A model generated the notes under the pieces. The model made no database searches and was not told the DNA's origin. It saw only the letters and a program-made list of their open reading frames with translations. This document shows positions 8,391 through 17,276 of a stretch of DNA of 60,357 nt, piece after piece; the stretch's first letter is position 1, and the number at the start of each line of letters is the position of its first letter. A program made the position numbers and the translations under genes. The DNA is from an uncultured Bacteroidales bacterium (GTDB lineage Bacteria; Bacteroidota; Bacteroidia; Bacteroidales; UBA11471). Location: contig CANQDQ010000013.1 in the NCBI GenBank assembly GCA_947593515.1, positions 1 to 60,357 of the forward strand. The letters run 5' to 3'.

Positions 8391-9467
8391 ATGACGACAC
8401 CCCCTAAACCCTCTGTACTCCTTATTTATACCGGCGGCACGATAGGCATGATACGCAATCCCGAAACGGGCGCGTTGGAAAGTTTCACATTCGAGCATTT
8501 GTCGAAACATATCCCCGAATTGAAACAAATGGACTGCCTGATTTCTTCGGTGCAGTTCGAGCCGCCTATCGACTCTTCGAATATGGAGCCGGCGCTGTGG
8601 GTGGAGTTGGTGAAAATCATTCATGAAAATTATGACCGTTTCGACGGCTTCGTGGTGCTGCACGGCTCGGACACGATGGCTTACACGGCATCTGCCATGA
8701 GTTTCGCGCTCGAAAATCTTGCGAAGCCGGTCGTCTTCACCGGCAGCCAGCTGCCCATCGGCGTCTTGCGCACCGACGGAAAGGAAAATCTGATTACCGC
8801 CATCGAAATAGCGCACGCCAAGCGTCCCGACGGTACGCCTATGGTGCCCGAAGTGTGCATACTTTTCCAAGACCAATTGCTGCGGGGCAACCGCACGACG
8901 AAAGTGAATGCCGAGAATTTCAATGCGTTCCGTTCGCCCAATTATGCCAACCTTGCCGACGTGGGCGTGCACATCAATTACTACACCCGCCGCATACGCC
9001 GCCCCGATGCGAGCCTTCCCATGAAACCCCATTTCCTTTTCGATACCAACGTCGTGGTGCTGACGCTTTTTCCGGGCATACAGGAGCGCATTGTTTCTGA
9101 GGTATTGAGAATGAAAGATTTGAAGGCGATAATTCTAAAAACGTTCGGCACGGGAAATGCTCCGCAGAAAGAGTGGTTCACCCGCGCCGTGCGGGAGGCG
9201 ACCCGACGCGGATTAGTGATTATCAACGTTACGCAGTGTCCGTCGGGGTCGGTCGAAATGGAACGCTACGAAACGGGGCGGCAGCTGCTCGAAGCCGGCG
9301 TTACGAGCGGCTACGACACGACGGTGGAGGCTGCCGTTACGAAATTGATGTTTTTGCTGGGACACGGCTATTCGCCGGAGGAGGTGCGGCGGCAGATGAA
9401 TATGTCGCTCGCCGGTGAGATAACGCTCGAATCGGATCGTCCCCTGCAACAAGACTCCCTTTCCTGA
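8391..9467 (+). CDS. ansA: type I L-asparaginase
   Basis: A 358-residue cytosolic asparaginase that hydrolyses L-asparagine to aspartate and ammonia. The first catalytic-threonine motif YTGGTIGM is near residue 16, and the second signature HGSDTMAYT is near 94. LPIGVLRTDGKEN, LRGNRTTKVN and the C-terminal small domain are conserved with cytoplasmic type I enzymes. There is no signal peptide, unlike periplasmic type II enzymes. The start was chosen by promoter position. It is monocistronic, with no clear terminator. Confidence 0.9.
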   Translation: MTTPPKPSVLLIYTGGTIGMIRNPETGALESFTFEHLSKHIPELKQMDCLISSVQFEPPIDSSNMEPALWVELVKIIHENYDRFDGFVVLHGSDTMAYTASAMSFALENLAKPVVFTGSQLPIGVLRTDGKENLITAIEIAHAKRPDGTPMVPEVCILFQDQLLRGNRTTKVNAENFNAFRSPNYANLADVGVHINYYTRRIRRPDASLPMKPHFLFDTNVVVLTLFPGIQERIVSEVLRMKDLKAIILKTFGTGNAPQKEWFTRAVREATRRGLVIINVTQCPSGSVEMERYETGRQLLEAGVTSGYDTTVEAAVTKLMFLLGHGYSPEEVRRQMNMSLAGEITLESDRPLQQDSLS

Positions 9468-9554
9468 AAAAACTTTTGTGCATTCTGCGGCGGGTGGCGT
9501 ATGCCGTTCGCTGTCTGTTTGTCGGGCAGATGCGGAATATCCGCGTCGGAACGG

Positions 9555-10310
9555 TTATTCCGTATATTGTTCGAGGGTGAGGTTTTTTCCGTCGAAGCGT
9601 GCGTAGGAAAAATGATTTATCCAGTCGCCGAGAATCATCACGCGGCAGTCGCGGGCGAGCATGAGGTCGAGCATGATGTGGCGGTGCCCGAAAATGAAAA
9701 AGTCGATATGCGGCTGCGGGTGGGCGGCGGCATAGGCTTTGGCGTATTGCACGAGCGGTTCCTCGTTTTCACCCATGTAGGGAATGTCGTTGCCGTTCAT
9801 GCGGCTGTGTGCCGACCAGCGGTGGGCGAAAGCCATCGTCCAGCGCGGGTGTATGCCCGAATAGAGCCATTGACAGAAACGGTTGTGAAAAATCGCCTGT
9901 ATTAGCCGGAAAGAGAAAGAGCGGCGCCCCACGTTGTCGCCGTGCGCCAAGTAGGCGGTGCTGCTGCCTAACGAAACGATGGCGGGCGATCGGTGTATGA
10001 TGACACCCAATTCGGCGGGCAGGTAGTCGAAAATCCAAATGTCGTGGTTGCCGATGAACCAGTGTATTTCGACACCGCTGTCGGAGAGTTCGGCGATTTT
10101 CCCGAAAAAGCGGGTGAAGCCGCGCGGCACCGTATATTTGTATTCGTACCAGTAGTCGAGCACGTCGCCGAGCAGATAGAGCACGGCCACATCGTCTTTG
10201 ATGCTGTCGAGCCAGCGCACCGCTTTGCGTTCGCGCTCGCGCTGTTCGGCAGGCGACAGCGATGCCATGCCCAAATGGAGGTCGGAGATAAAATAGACGG
10301 AGGTGCCCAT
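9555..10310 (-). CDS. lpxH: UDP-2,3-diacylglucosamine diphosphatase (LpxH-like)
   Basis: A 251-residue calcineurin-like phosphoesterase. The metal-ligand motifs are DLHLG (10-14), GDVLDYW (48-54), GNHD (87-90), HGDN (123-126) and FGHRH (207-211), in the order typical of LpxH. LpxH removes UMP from UDP-diacylglucosamine in lipid A synthesis at the inner membrane. It is the last gene of a long minus-strand envelope run, 12 bp after the DUF59 gene. A divergent Bacteroidota-type UDP-2,3-diacylglucosamine hydrolase is the best call; another phosphoesterase of the same fold is possible. Confidence 0.82.
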   Translation of the reverse strand: MGTSVYFISDLHLGMASLSPAEQRERERKAVRWLDSIKDDVAVLYLLGDVLDYWYEYKYTVPRGFTRFFGKIAELSDSGVEIHWFIGNHDIWIFDYLPAELGVIIHRSPAIVSLGSSTAYLAHGDNVGRRSFSFRLIQAIFHNRFCQWLYSGIHPRWTMAFAHRWSAHSRMNGNDIPYMGENEEPLVQYAKAYAAAHPQPHIDFFIFGHRHIMLDLMLARDCRVMILGDWINHFSYARFDGKNLTLEQYTE

Positions 10311-10322
10311 GCCGGAGAGTTT

Positions 10323-10637
10323 TTAGAGAAAGCCGAGTTCGAGTTTCGCCTCCTCGCTCATCATGTCTTTATTCCATTCCGGCTCGAAAACGAGATTGAC
10401 GGTGGCGGACTTCGCGCCCTCGATGCTTGCCACTTTCTGGCGCACGTCTTCGGCGATGAAGTCGGCGGCAGGGCAGTTGGGGGCGGTGAGCGTCATGTCG
10501 ATGACGATGTTGGCGTCGTCGTCGACCTCGACTTTATAGATAAGTCCGAGATCATATACATTGACCGGAATTTCCGGGTCGTAAACGGTGCGCAGCATCT
10601 TTACGATTTTTTCTTCTATTTCGAGTGTGTTTGCCAT
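10323..10637 (-). CDS. DUF59 / MIP18 family Fe-S assembly factor
   Basis: A 104-residue protein with the DUF59 (SufT/MIP18) core YDPEIPVNVYDLGLIY (19-34) and the conserved cysteine in TAPNCPAADF (Cys55). Family members help mature Fe-S proteins as part of SUF-type assembly. No suf genes are adjacent; the gene sits between an S4 RNA-binding gene and lpxH on the same strand with short gaps (18 and 12 bp), so it is probably co-transcribed with them. Confidence 0.85.
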   Translation of the reverse strand: MANTLEIEEKIVKMLRTVYDPEIPVNVYDLGLIYKVEVDDDANIVIDMTLTAPNCPAADFIAEDVRQKVASIEGAKSATVNLVFEPEWNKDMMSEEAKLELGFL

Positions 10638-10655
10638 GCCGTTGCGTTTTGAGGG

Positions 10656-11045
10656 TCAGTGCCGGTCGTTGCGTCCGCCGCTTCGTTTCGGGCGGTCGGG
10701 GCGTGCCGGTGTCGGGCGTTTGGAGTCGGAGGCTTTGTTTCGTGCGCTGCCGCGTGTGCCGTGATGCGACGGACGGGCGTTCTCTTTTCCTTCGTTTTCG
10801 GCGGGAGCGGGACGGCGGAAAGGCTTGCGCACTTTCGTCTTTTTCGGTCGCTTGACAAACGATTGCGGATTGGCGCGCAGCGACTCGCCGTCGATGCGCA
10901 CGGTGTCGCCTTCCGACACTTTCGTACCCGGTACGGCGACTGTGCCGTTTACCGTTACGCGGGCGTCGTCGATGAGTTTGTCCGCCTCCCGACGGGAGCA
11001 GAAGCCGGCATCGCTGATGTATTTGTTTATGCGTACTTGCGCCAT
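10656..11045 (-). CDS. S4-domain RNA-binding protein with basic tail
   Basis: 129 residues. Residues 3-60 are an S4 RNA-binding domain (RINKYISDAGFCSRREADKLI, VTVNGTVAVPGTKVSEGDTV), very like the N-terminus of RluF/RsuA pseudouridine synthases. The catalytic synthase domain is absent. After residue 60 comes a low-complexity tail rich in Arg, Lys, Pro and Ser that ends GGRNDRH. It may be a small ribosome- or rRNA-binding protein, or what is left of a larger synthase. The stop is clean and the gene sits tightly in the operon, which favours a functional short protein. The start is 10 bp after the murI stop. Confidence 0.8.
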   Translation of the reverse strand: MAQVRINKYISDAGFCSRREADKLIDDARVTVNGTVAVPGTKVSEGDTVRIDGESLRANPQSFVKRPKKTKVRKPFRRPAPAENEGKENARPSHHGTRGSARNKASDSKRPTPARPDRPKRSGGRNDRH

Positions 11046-11055
11046 AACGTTTCGT

Positions 11056-11901
11056 TTATTCCAAAGAGATGCGTGTCGCCGTGATTTTTTCTTTCAGAAA
11101 CACCGACGCCGACGCAGTGAATTTCTCCGGCAGCTCGGTGGTGTAGAATGTGCATTCGCCCTCTTTCCGGCAGCGGCATTCCATTTCGGGGTGCCGTTGC
11201 AGGTAGTCTTTGAGGCTTTCGGCCACGATGTCGCCCTGTTCCAGTGCCGTTACGCCGTCGGGCAGGTAACGGCGGATTTTCTCCGCCAGCAGCGGGTAGT
11301 GCGTGCAGCCGAGTATGACGGTGTCGATAGCGGGCTCCTGTGCCATGAGTGCGCGGATATTTTTCTCGACGAAGTAATCGGCGCCCGGGCTGTCGTATTC
11401 GTTGTTTTCGACCAGCGGCACCCATAGGGGGCAAGCCTCGCTGTACACGCGCACATGGGGAAAGAGCTTGCGTATTTCGAGATCGTAGGAGTGCGATTGC
11501 ACCGTCCCGACTGTTGCCAGCACGCCGACGTTTCCGCTGCGGGTCATGTTGCCCACGATTTCGGCAGTGGGGCGTATCACGCCCAACACGCGCCGGTCGG
11601 GCGCTACGGCGGGCAGGTCGCGCATCTGTATGGTACGCAGGGCTTTTGCCGATGCCGTGTTGCAAGCGAGTATCACCAGCCGGCAACCCATCGCGAACAG
11701 TTTGAGTACGGCTTGCCGCGTAAACTCGTACACCACCTCGAACGACCGCGTGCCGTAGGGCGTGCGGGCATTGTCGCCCAAGTATATGTAGTCGTACTCG
11801 GGCATCAGGCGGCGTATCTTCTCCAATATGGTAAGACCACCATACCCCGAATCGAAAATTCCGATAGGTCCGGCAAGGTGGTCTGTAACAGGTTTCGGCA
11901 T
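11056..11901 (-). CDS. murI: glutamate racemase
   Basis: 281 residues; converts L-glutamate to D-glutamate for peptidoglycan. Motifs are IFDSGYGG (Asp17, Ser18), the first catalytic cysteine in LACNTAS (Cys80) and the second in ILGCTHYPLL (Cys199-His201). Length is normal. It lies 25 bp downstream of an ompH gene in the minus-strand envelope run, consistent with shared expression of cell-wall and outer-membrane functions. Confidence 0.95.
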   Translation of the reverse strand: MPKPVTDHLAGPIGIFDSGYGGLTILEKIRRLMPEYDYIYLGDNARTPYGTRSFEVVYEFTRQAVLKLFAMGCRLVILACNTASAKALRTIQMRDLPAVAPDRRVLGVIRPTAEIVGNMTRSGNVGVLATVGTVQSHSYDLEIRKLFPHVRVYSEACPLWVPLVENNEYDSPGADYFVEKNIRALMAQEPAIDTVILGCTHYPLLAEKIRRYLPDGVTALEQGDIVAESLKDYLQRHPEMECRCRKEGECTFYTTELPEKFTASASVFLKEKITATRISLE

Positions 11902-11926
11902 TACTCCCGAATTTTTTTTCAGCGGG

Positions 11927-12427
11927 TTATTTCAAGCCCAGTTTGGCTTTTACCAACGGCGTGGCGTCGATAGCCTGTGCGCCGGAGTACATCAGAATGT
12001 TTACGTCGAAAATGAAGGTGAATCCGTTTTCTTCGCCTACGGCTTTTATCGCCGTGCTCATTTTTTCCTGTATGGGAGCCATCAGTTTGCCCTGTTGTTC
12101 TTCGAGATCGGAAATTGCCACTTCGCGGAAATTCTGAATACGCTGCTGGATTTCCTGTATCTCCTGCATACGGCGTTGTTTGATGTTTTCGGGCATGGTT
12201 TCCTGAGCATCTACAAATTCTTTGTATTTTGCCGAAAATTCTTCCTGCATTTTTACAGATTCGGCTTCATACTGTTTTTGCAGAGCTTCCAACTGTTGCT
12301 CGGCAGTGGCTTTTTCCGGCATCAGGTTGAATATTTCGACGGAATTTACCGTTCCGAATTTGAAATTCTGGGCAGCCAGGGTCATCGGCAGTGCCATCAA
12401 AGCGACAAGAAAAAGTTTTTTAATCAT
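11927..12427 (-). CDS. Skp/OmpH family periplasmic chaperone (copy 2)
   Basis: 166 residues. A signal peptide (MIKKLFLVALMALPMTLAA) is followed by a Skp/OmpH domain. The central part, about 45-120, is a charged, Glu/Gln/Lys-rich coiled coil, and the end VDINILMYSGAQAIDATPLVKAKLGL is typical of Bacteroidota OmpH. Skp holds unfolded outer-membrane proteins in the periplasm for BamA. This is the second of two tandem paralogues downstream of bamA. A separate promoter box lies in the 100-bp gap before it. Confidence 0.9.
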   Translation of the reverse strand: MIKKLFLVALMALPMTLAAQNFKFGTVNSVEIFNLMPEKATAEQQLEALQKQYEAESVKMQEEFSAKYKEFVDAQETMPENIKQRRMQEIQEIQQRIQNFREVAISDLEEQQGKLMAPIQEKMSTAIKAVGEENGFTFIFDVNILMYSGAQAIDATPLVKAKLGLK

Positions 12428-12514
12428 GATATGATTTGTTTTTTTAGTTTATAATCAAATGGTTATAATCGAAAAGGCGTCTGTTTTTCGGATAGGCGTT
12501 TTCAATTGTTAAGG

Positions 12515-12522
12515 CAAAAGTA
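12515..12522 (-). promoter_or_regulatory. internal promoter box before ompH copy 2
   Basis: Minus-strand TACTTTTG, 87 bp before the ATG, with an ATTG element 20 bp further upstream. It may boost ompH copy 2 and murI independently of bamA. Confidence 0.45.
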
Positions 12523-12527
12523 TAAAT

Positions 12528-13043
12528 TTATTTTGAAAATCCCAATTTCGTCAGCACTTCGTTGCTGATGTCGATACGCGGCGAGGCAAAAATGATGTCG
12601 GCAGCCGATGCGCGGTCGATGACCATTTGGTAGCCTTTTCCTTCGGAAATGGATTTCACGGCTTCATATACGTCGTCCTGTATAGGCTTCATCAGGCTTT
12701 CGCGTTTTTTGTAGAGTTCGCCTTCGGGACCGAAATATTTGCGGCGCAGGTCTTGCGTGGCTTTGTCTTCTTTCAAAATTTCCTCCTCTTTCTCTTTTTT
12801 CTGCGCATCGGTCAGAAAGACGGCATTCGATTGATACTCTTTGTACATATCCTCCACTTTCTGAGCTTGTGCGGTGATTTCTTTTTCCCAGCGGAGGGAA
12901 ATTTGTTTCAGCTGTTCGTTTGCCATTTCATACGCCGGAATATTTTTGAGGATATACTCCATGTCGATGAGGGCGAATTTCTGCGCCTGAACGCCGCCGG
13001 CTAAAGCCGTCAATACGAGCGACAAAAAAATGATCCGTTTCAT
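12528..13043 (-). CDS. Skp/OmpH family periplasmic chaperone (copy 1)
   Basis: 171 residues from the ATG at 13043; a longer reading from 13076 would place MTRYKPLKKER before the signal peptide and is less likely. The signal peptide MKRIIFLSLVLTALAGGVQA is followed by FALIDMEYILKNIPAYEMANEQL, a coiled-coil arm (about 45-125) rich in Lys and Glu, and a C-terminal ADIIFASPRIDISNEVLTKLGF. This is the Skp fold, with a predicted role in ferrying outer-membrane proteins to the BAM complex encoded just upstream. Confidence 0.9.
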   Translation of the reverse strand: MKRIIFLSLVLTALAGGVQAQKFALIDMEYILKNIPAYEMANEQLKQISLRWEKEITAQAQKVEDMYKEYQSNAVFLTDAQKKEKEEEILKEDKATQDLRRKYFGPEGELYKKRESLMKPIQDDVYEAVKSISEGKGYQMVIDRASAADIIFASPRIDISNEVLTKLGFSK

Positions 13044-13107
13044 ACGTTCTTTTTTTAGAGGTTTATATCTTGTCAAACAAATTCTTTCGCTTTCGGGTTG
13101 CCTGCGG

Positions 13108-15777
13108 TTAAAATTCCTGTCCCAAGATGAAGTGGAGCTGGCTGCCGCCGATTTCGCGACCGGGCATCGGGTGGTCGAATCCGTATCCCCAGTCGATACC
13201 CATCAATCCTATCATCGGGAGGAAAATGCGTATGCCCACGCCTGCCGACCGTTTGAGTTTGAAGGGGTTGATTTTTTTGACTTCGGTCCATGCGTTGCCC
13301 GCTTCGGCAAATGCCAGCGCATAGATGGTGGTCGATTCCTGCATCAGTATGGGGAAGTGAAATTCTATACCCAGACGGGCATAGGCGTAGCCTTCGGAAC
13401 CGTAGGGGGTGAGAGAGCCGTTTTCGTATCCGCGCAGGGCTATCGTTTCGGTTGCGTAGTTGTACGACGAACCCGACATACCGTCGCCGCCCATATAGAA
13501 AGTTTCAAACGGGGATTTTTTGTATCGGTTGAACGAACCGAGTATTCCCAAATCGAAACGCCCCATCATCACGAGCGTGTAATCGGTTTTTTCGTTCGGG
13601 CTGAACGAGGCGATGGGCAGGTAGAATTTGCTGTTGAATTTCCATTTGTGGTATTCTATCCACCGGTACATTTTTTGCTGGTCTTCGGCTTTCGAGATGT
13701 CGAGTTTGGAATAGTCTACGTGGTCGAAGAGCGAGTAGGGCGGGGTAATCTGCAACGACAGGGCGAATTGCGAGCCGCGCCGCGTGTAGATGGGGTTGTC
13801 GATGGAATTGCGCGCCAGCGTGATTCCGAGCGTGATGCTGTGCGACGTACCGTTTTGCATACGGAAAAGGTATTGCCAGTCTTTCAGTTTGTAGAGTTGG
13901 TATCCCAAATCGACCGACAGGGTGAAGTAGTCGTCGGGCCACGTCAATCGTTTTCCGAGTCCTACGACCACGCCGAATAGTTTGAGACTCTTGTCGGGGT
14001 CGATGGCATAATCATAGTAGGACGAAGAATTGCCATACCCGCCGTATCCGTAATAGGGGTCGTAATAGTTGAAGTAATTGTCGTTATAGAAGGTGGTACT
14101 CATGGCTGTCGTTTTGCTGTAATACAGCGAGAAGCTGAACGAGTTGGGGCGTTTGCCGCCGAACCACGGCTCCATGAACGAGAGACTGTACGACTGGTAA
14201 TAGCGGGCGTTGGTTTGTGCGCTGAGCGTCAAAGTCTGCCCATCGCCTTGCGGTATAATGCCTTTGTAGGTTTTCGGATTAAGGAGGTTGCGTATGGAGA
14301 AGTTGGTAAATTTCAGACTGATGCGTCCGATGATACCGGTCTGTCCCCAGCCTGCCGACAGTTCTATCTGGTCGTTGGCTTTCGATTCGAGGGCGTAGGT
14401 CAGATCGACCGTACCGTTTTCGATATTCGGTTCCGGACGTATGTCCATCGTTTCGGGATTGAAGTGTCCCATGTTGGCGATTTCACGTGCCGAACGCATC
14501 AGTTCCGAGCGGTTGAAAAGTTCGCCCGGCAGGGTGCGCAGCTCACGGCGCACCACGTGTTCGTACAATCGGTCGTTTCCGGTGATGGTTACTTTATTGA
14601 TGCGGGCTTGCGGACCTTCGAAAATGGAGAGTTCGAGATCGATGGAGTCGTTTTCGATGTTGGCTTCCACCGGAGTGATTTGGAAAAACAGGTAGCCGTC
14701 GTCCATGTAAATGTTGGCTACGGCATCTTCGTCGTCTTTCGTCCGTTCTTTCAACAGTTTCTGATTGTAGACATCGCCGGATTTCATGCGCAATACGCGG
14801 TTGAGTACATCGGTCGAATAGACGGAGTTGCCTACCCAGTCGATGTTGCGAATGAAGTATTGGTCACCCTCTTCGAGGTTGATGTAGATGTCCACCGTCT
14901 TTTCGTCGTGCGGAACGACGCTGTCGGAGAGAATCACGGCATCGCGATAGCCGTGTTCGTTGTATTTGTCGATGACCCGTTCGAGGTCGGCGGCATAACG
15001 TTCGGGCACGAATTTTTTCGGACGGAACAGGGTCGGGAAGTAAAAGCGCTGTGCTGTTTTTTTCATGGAGCGCCGCAGTTTGCGCGTCGACAGCGCTTCG
15101 TTTCCGGAGAAGATGATTTTGTGTATTTTGATTTTGGACTTCTTGTCGATGACGACGTCGACGATGACTTGGTTTTCGTGGGCAAGGTCGTCTTTTTGAT
15201 AAATGGAAACTTCGACGTTTTTGAAGCCTTTGTCTTCATAGTAACGCTCGACGAGCAGCTTGGCGCGGTCGAGCAGGTTGGGGGTTACCTGATTGCCCTT
15301 TATCAAGCCGATGCGCTGCTCCAAATCTTCCCGTTCCGATTTCTTGATTCCCGAATAGTTTATTTCCGAGATACGCGGGCGCTGCTGCAAGGCGATGTTG
15401 AGCCACACCTTGTCGGCCGTTTTTTTCGTGATGGATATGGAGACGTCGGAAAAAAGCCCCTGCCTCCAAAAACGTTTGATGGCGGAGGTTATGGCTTCGC
15501 CCGGGATTTCTATCGTTTCGCCGACGGAAAGACCGGAGTAGCCGATGATTACGAAGTCTTCGTAATTTTCGGTTGCGCCCGATACCGAGATTCCTGCAAT
15601 TTCATAACGGCGGGGTGCTACCGAATAATCGATGGCGGGATTGTATGACGTATCGACCGGAGCGGTGAAATCGTCGTTTTGCGCCGATGCACAGAACGGC
15701 GACAAGGCGAGTATCAAGGCTCCCGCACGGAGAAATTTTTTCAATAATGTCGAACGAAAATGTTTCCCTCTCATCAT
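13108..15777 (-). CDS. bamA: outer membrane protein assembly factor BamA
   Basis: 889 residues. A signal peptide of about 32 residues is followed by POTRA repeats over roughly 55-460 and a 16-strand Omp85 barrel to the C-terminus, which ends in an aromatic (FILGQEF). The barrel carries the family motif [23 protein letters not shown] near 765. A glycine/tyrosine-rich insertion ([20 protein letters not shown]) lies in an extracellular loop near 590. BamA folds and inserts outer-membrane beta-barrels. The start overlaps the uppS stop (ATG and TGA share bases), so translational coupling is likely. Confidence 0.96.
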   Translation of the reverse strand: MMRGKHFRSTLLKKFLRAGALILALSPFCASAQNDDFTAPVDTSYNPAIDYSVAPRRYEIAGISVSGATENYEDFVIIGYSGLSVGETIEIPGEAITSAIKRFWRQGLFSDVSISITKKTADKVWLNIALQQRPRISEINYSGIKKSEREDLEQRIGLIKGNQVTPNLLDRAKLLVERYYEDKGFKNVEVSIYQKDDLAHENQVIVDVVIDKKSKIKIHKIIFSGNEALSTRKLRRSMKKTAQRFYFPTLFRPKKFVPERYAADLERVIDKYNEHGYRDAVILSDSVVPHDEKTVDIYINLEEGDQYFIRNIDWVGNSVYSTDVLNRVLRMKSGDVYNQKLLKERTKDDEDAVANIYMDDGYLFFQITPVEANIENDSIDLELSIFEGPQARINKVTITGNDRLYEHVVRRELRTLPGELFNRSELMRSAREIANMGHFNPETMDIRPEPNIENGTVDLTYALESKANDQIELSAGWGQTGIIGRISLKFTNFSIRNLLNPKTYKGIIPQGDGQTLTLSAQTNARYYQSYSLSFMEPWFGGKRPNSFSFSLYYSKTTAMSTTFYNDNYFNYYDPYYGYGGYGNSSSYYDYAIDPDKSLKLFGVVVGLGKRLTWPDDYFTLSVDLGYQLYKLKDWQYLFRMQNGTSHSITLGITLARNSIDNPIYTRRGSQFALSLQITPPYSLFDHVDYSKLDISKAEDQQKMYRWIEYHKWKFNSKFYLPIASFSPNEKTDYTLVMMGRFDLGILGSFNRYKKSPFETFYMGGDGMSGSSYNYATETIALRGYENGSLTPYGSEGYAYARLGIEFHFPILMQESTTIYALAFAEAGNAWTEVKKINPFKLKRSAGVGIRIFLPMIGLMGIDWGYGFDHPMPGREIGGSQLHFILGQEF

Positions 15778-16514
15778 AGCAATTGTTCGCTGGTTTTCCC
15801 GAATCGCCGTTCACGCGACTGGTAATCGTAAATAGCCCGATAGAGACTTTCTTTGTCGAAGTCGGGCCAGTATTGAGGCGTGAAATAGAGTTCGGCGTAA
15901 GCTGCCTGCCACATCAGGAAATTGCTGATGCGGCACTCGCCTCCGGTGCGAATCAGCAGGTCGGGGTCGGGTATTGCCGCCGTCGTGAGGTGGGCAGAGA
16001 TAGCGGCTTCGTCGATGTCGTCGGCAGAACGCTGCCCTTCTGCTGTTTCTTTTGCCAATTGCCGTGCTGCCTGCACCAACTCCCAGCGGGAGGAGTAACT
16101 CAACGCCAAAACCAGCGTCAGTCCGGTGTTGGCGGCGGTCTGATTCATGCAGTTGTCGAGCCGTTCGCGCACCTCTTTCGGCATACGGTCGAGGTCGCCG
16201 ATAGCGGTAAGCCGCACGTTGTTTTTCATCAGGTCGGGTGTTTCTCTTTCGATAGCCATCACCATCAATGCCATGAGGGCATCGACTTCGGCTTGCGGGC
16301 GCGACCAGTTTTCCGTAGAAAAAGTGTAGAGCGTGAGATAGCGAATGCCTATTTCACCGGCTGCCCGCGTAACGGTGCGCACGGCTTCCACGCCTTGCCG
16401 GTGCCCGAACGAGCGGTCTTTTCCCTGCTCTTTTGCCCAGCGGCCGTTCCCGTCCATGATGATGGCGATGTGTTGCGGCAGCCGGTTTTTATCTATTTTG
16501 TCTGCAAACGACAT
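15774..16514 (-). CDS. uppS: isoprenyl transferase (undecaprenyl diphosphate synthase)
   Basis: 246 residues; extends farnesyl diphosphate to the C55 lipid carrier for peptidoglycan and O-antigen. The catalytic Asp is in [10 protein letters not shown] (Asp21), followed by [17 protein letters not shown] and [23 protein letters not shown]. It is 9 bp downstream of the DUF6089 gene and overlaps bamA, in the order common in Bacteroidota. Confidence 0.96.
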   Translation of the reverse strand: MSFADKIDKNRLPQHIAIIMDGNGRWAKEQGKDRSFGHRQGVEAVRTVTRAAGEIGIRYLTLYTFSTENWSRPQAEVDALMALMVMAIERETPDLMKNNVRLTAIGDLDRMPKEVRERLDNCMNQTAANTGLTLVLALSYSSRWELVQAARQLAKETAEGQRSADDIDEAAISAHLTTAAIPDPDLLIRTGGECRISNFLMWQAAYAELYFTPQYWPDFDKESLYRAIYDYQSRERRFGKTSEQLL

Positions 16515-16523
16515 ATATTTTTA

Positions 16524-17192
16524 TTACAAGTTGTTACAAATCATCCCTTTGCGACCGATATCGTACGATATGGTGAATATCGTAAGCGAATACCAGTCGG
16601 TGTTTTTGAATATTTTGCTGGGAATGCGGTAGGGGTCTTTCAGCGCTTTCCCGTCGAGCTTGTCGCCCAACGTTTTACGCATGGTAAACTCCAAACCGAT
16701 ATTCCAGCGCGTCCCGATTTTGTATTTCAGTCCGACCCCCAACGGAATGTTCAGATTGAAATATCCGTCGCCTTTGCGAGGCACGGCAGTGAATCCGATG
16801 CCGGCGGTTATGTAGGGCGAAAAACGGCGTGTCTCTTTGTAAGACTCGCCTACGCCGTACGAAAAGAAGTTGAACTCGGCTTGTGCGCCGAAGTCCAATA
16901 CCTGCCGGCTGAAACTGTATTTCAATCCGTCGGGAAACGCATAGCCCAACCCTTCGGTCGTCCCGCGCATCCGTGTGGTTGCGAGGTCGTATTTTATCGC
17001 CCAGCGGTAATTGATATTCTGCCGGAATATCACACCGTAAGCCGCGCCCGGCTTATGGAACGGGTTTGTATTGGCATCGCCGACGTAGGCTCCTATTCCC
17101 ACCGCAGCGCCGATTTCGTACTTGTAGGCTTGTGCGCGCACATTGCCGGCAAGAAGCATCATCGGTATAATTATCGCGAAAAACTTTCTCAT
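16524..17192 (-). CDS. DUF6089-type outer-membrane beta-barrel protein
   Basis: 222 residues with a signal peptide (MRKFFAIIIPMMLLAGNVRA). It then shows alternating aromatic and polar residues of a small outer-membrane beta-barrel (KYEIGAAVGIGAYVGD, RFSPYITAGIGFTAVP, LGVGLKYKIGTRWNIGLEFTMR). The DUF6089 family usually sits upstream of uppS-bamA in Bacteroidota, exactly as here. Its molecular role is not known; a supporting envelope role is inferred from position only. It is the first gene of the minus-strand run. Confidence 0.85.
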   Translation of the reverse strand: MRKFFAIIIPMMLLAGNVRAQAYKYEIGAAVGIGAYVGDANTNPFHKPGAAYGVIFRQNINYRWAIKYDLATTRMRGTTEGLGYAFPDGLKYSFSRQVLDFGAQAEFNFFSYGVGESYKETRRFSPYITAGIGFTAVPRKGDGYFNLNIPLGVGLKYKIGTRWNIGLEFTMRKTLGDKLDGKALKDPYRIPSKIFKNTDWYSLTIFTISYDIGRKGMICNNL

Positions 17193-17276
17193 TCTCTTTA
17201 TTTTCCGTTACAGCCATTTATAAGAAAACGATGAAAGGTCACGAAAAATTATTTGCGGACATCACTATTTTTACGG

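Noticed and set aside
14215..15648. 477-codon open frame opposite bamA
   Set aside because: It lies entirely antisense to bamA, has no recognisable domain and a low-complexity composition (rich in F, V, D, G) expected of a shadow frame.
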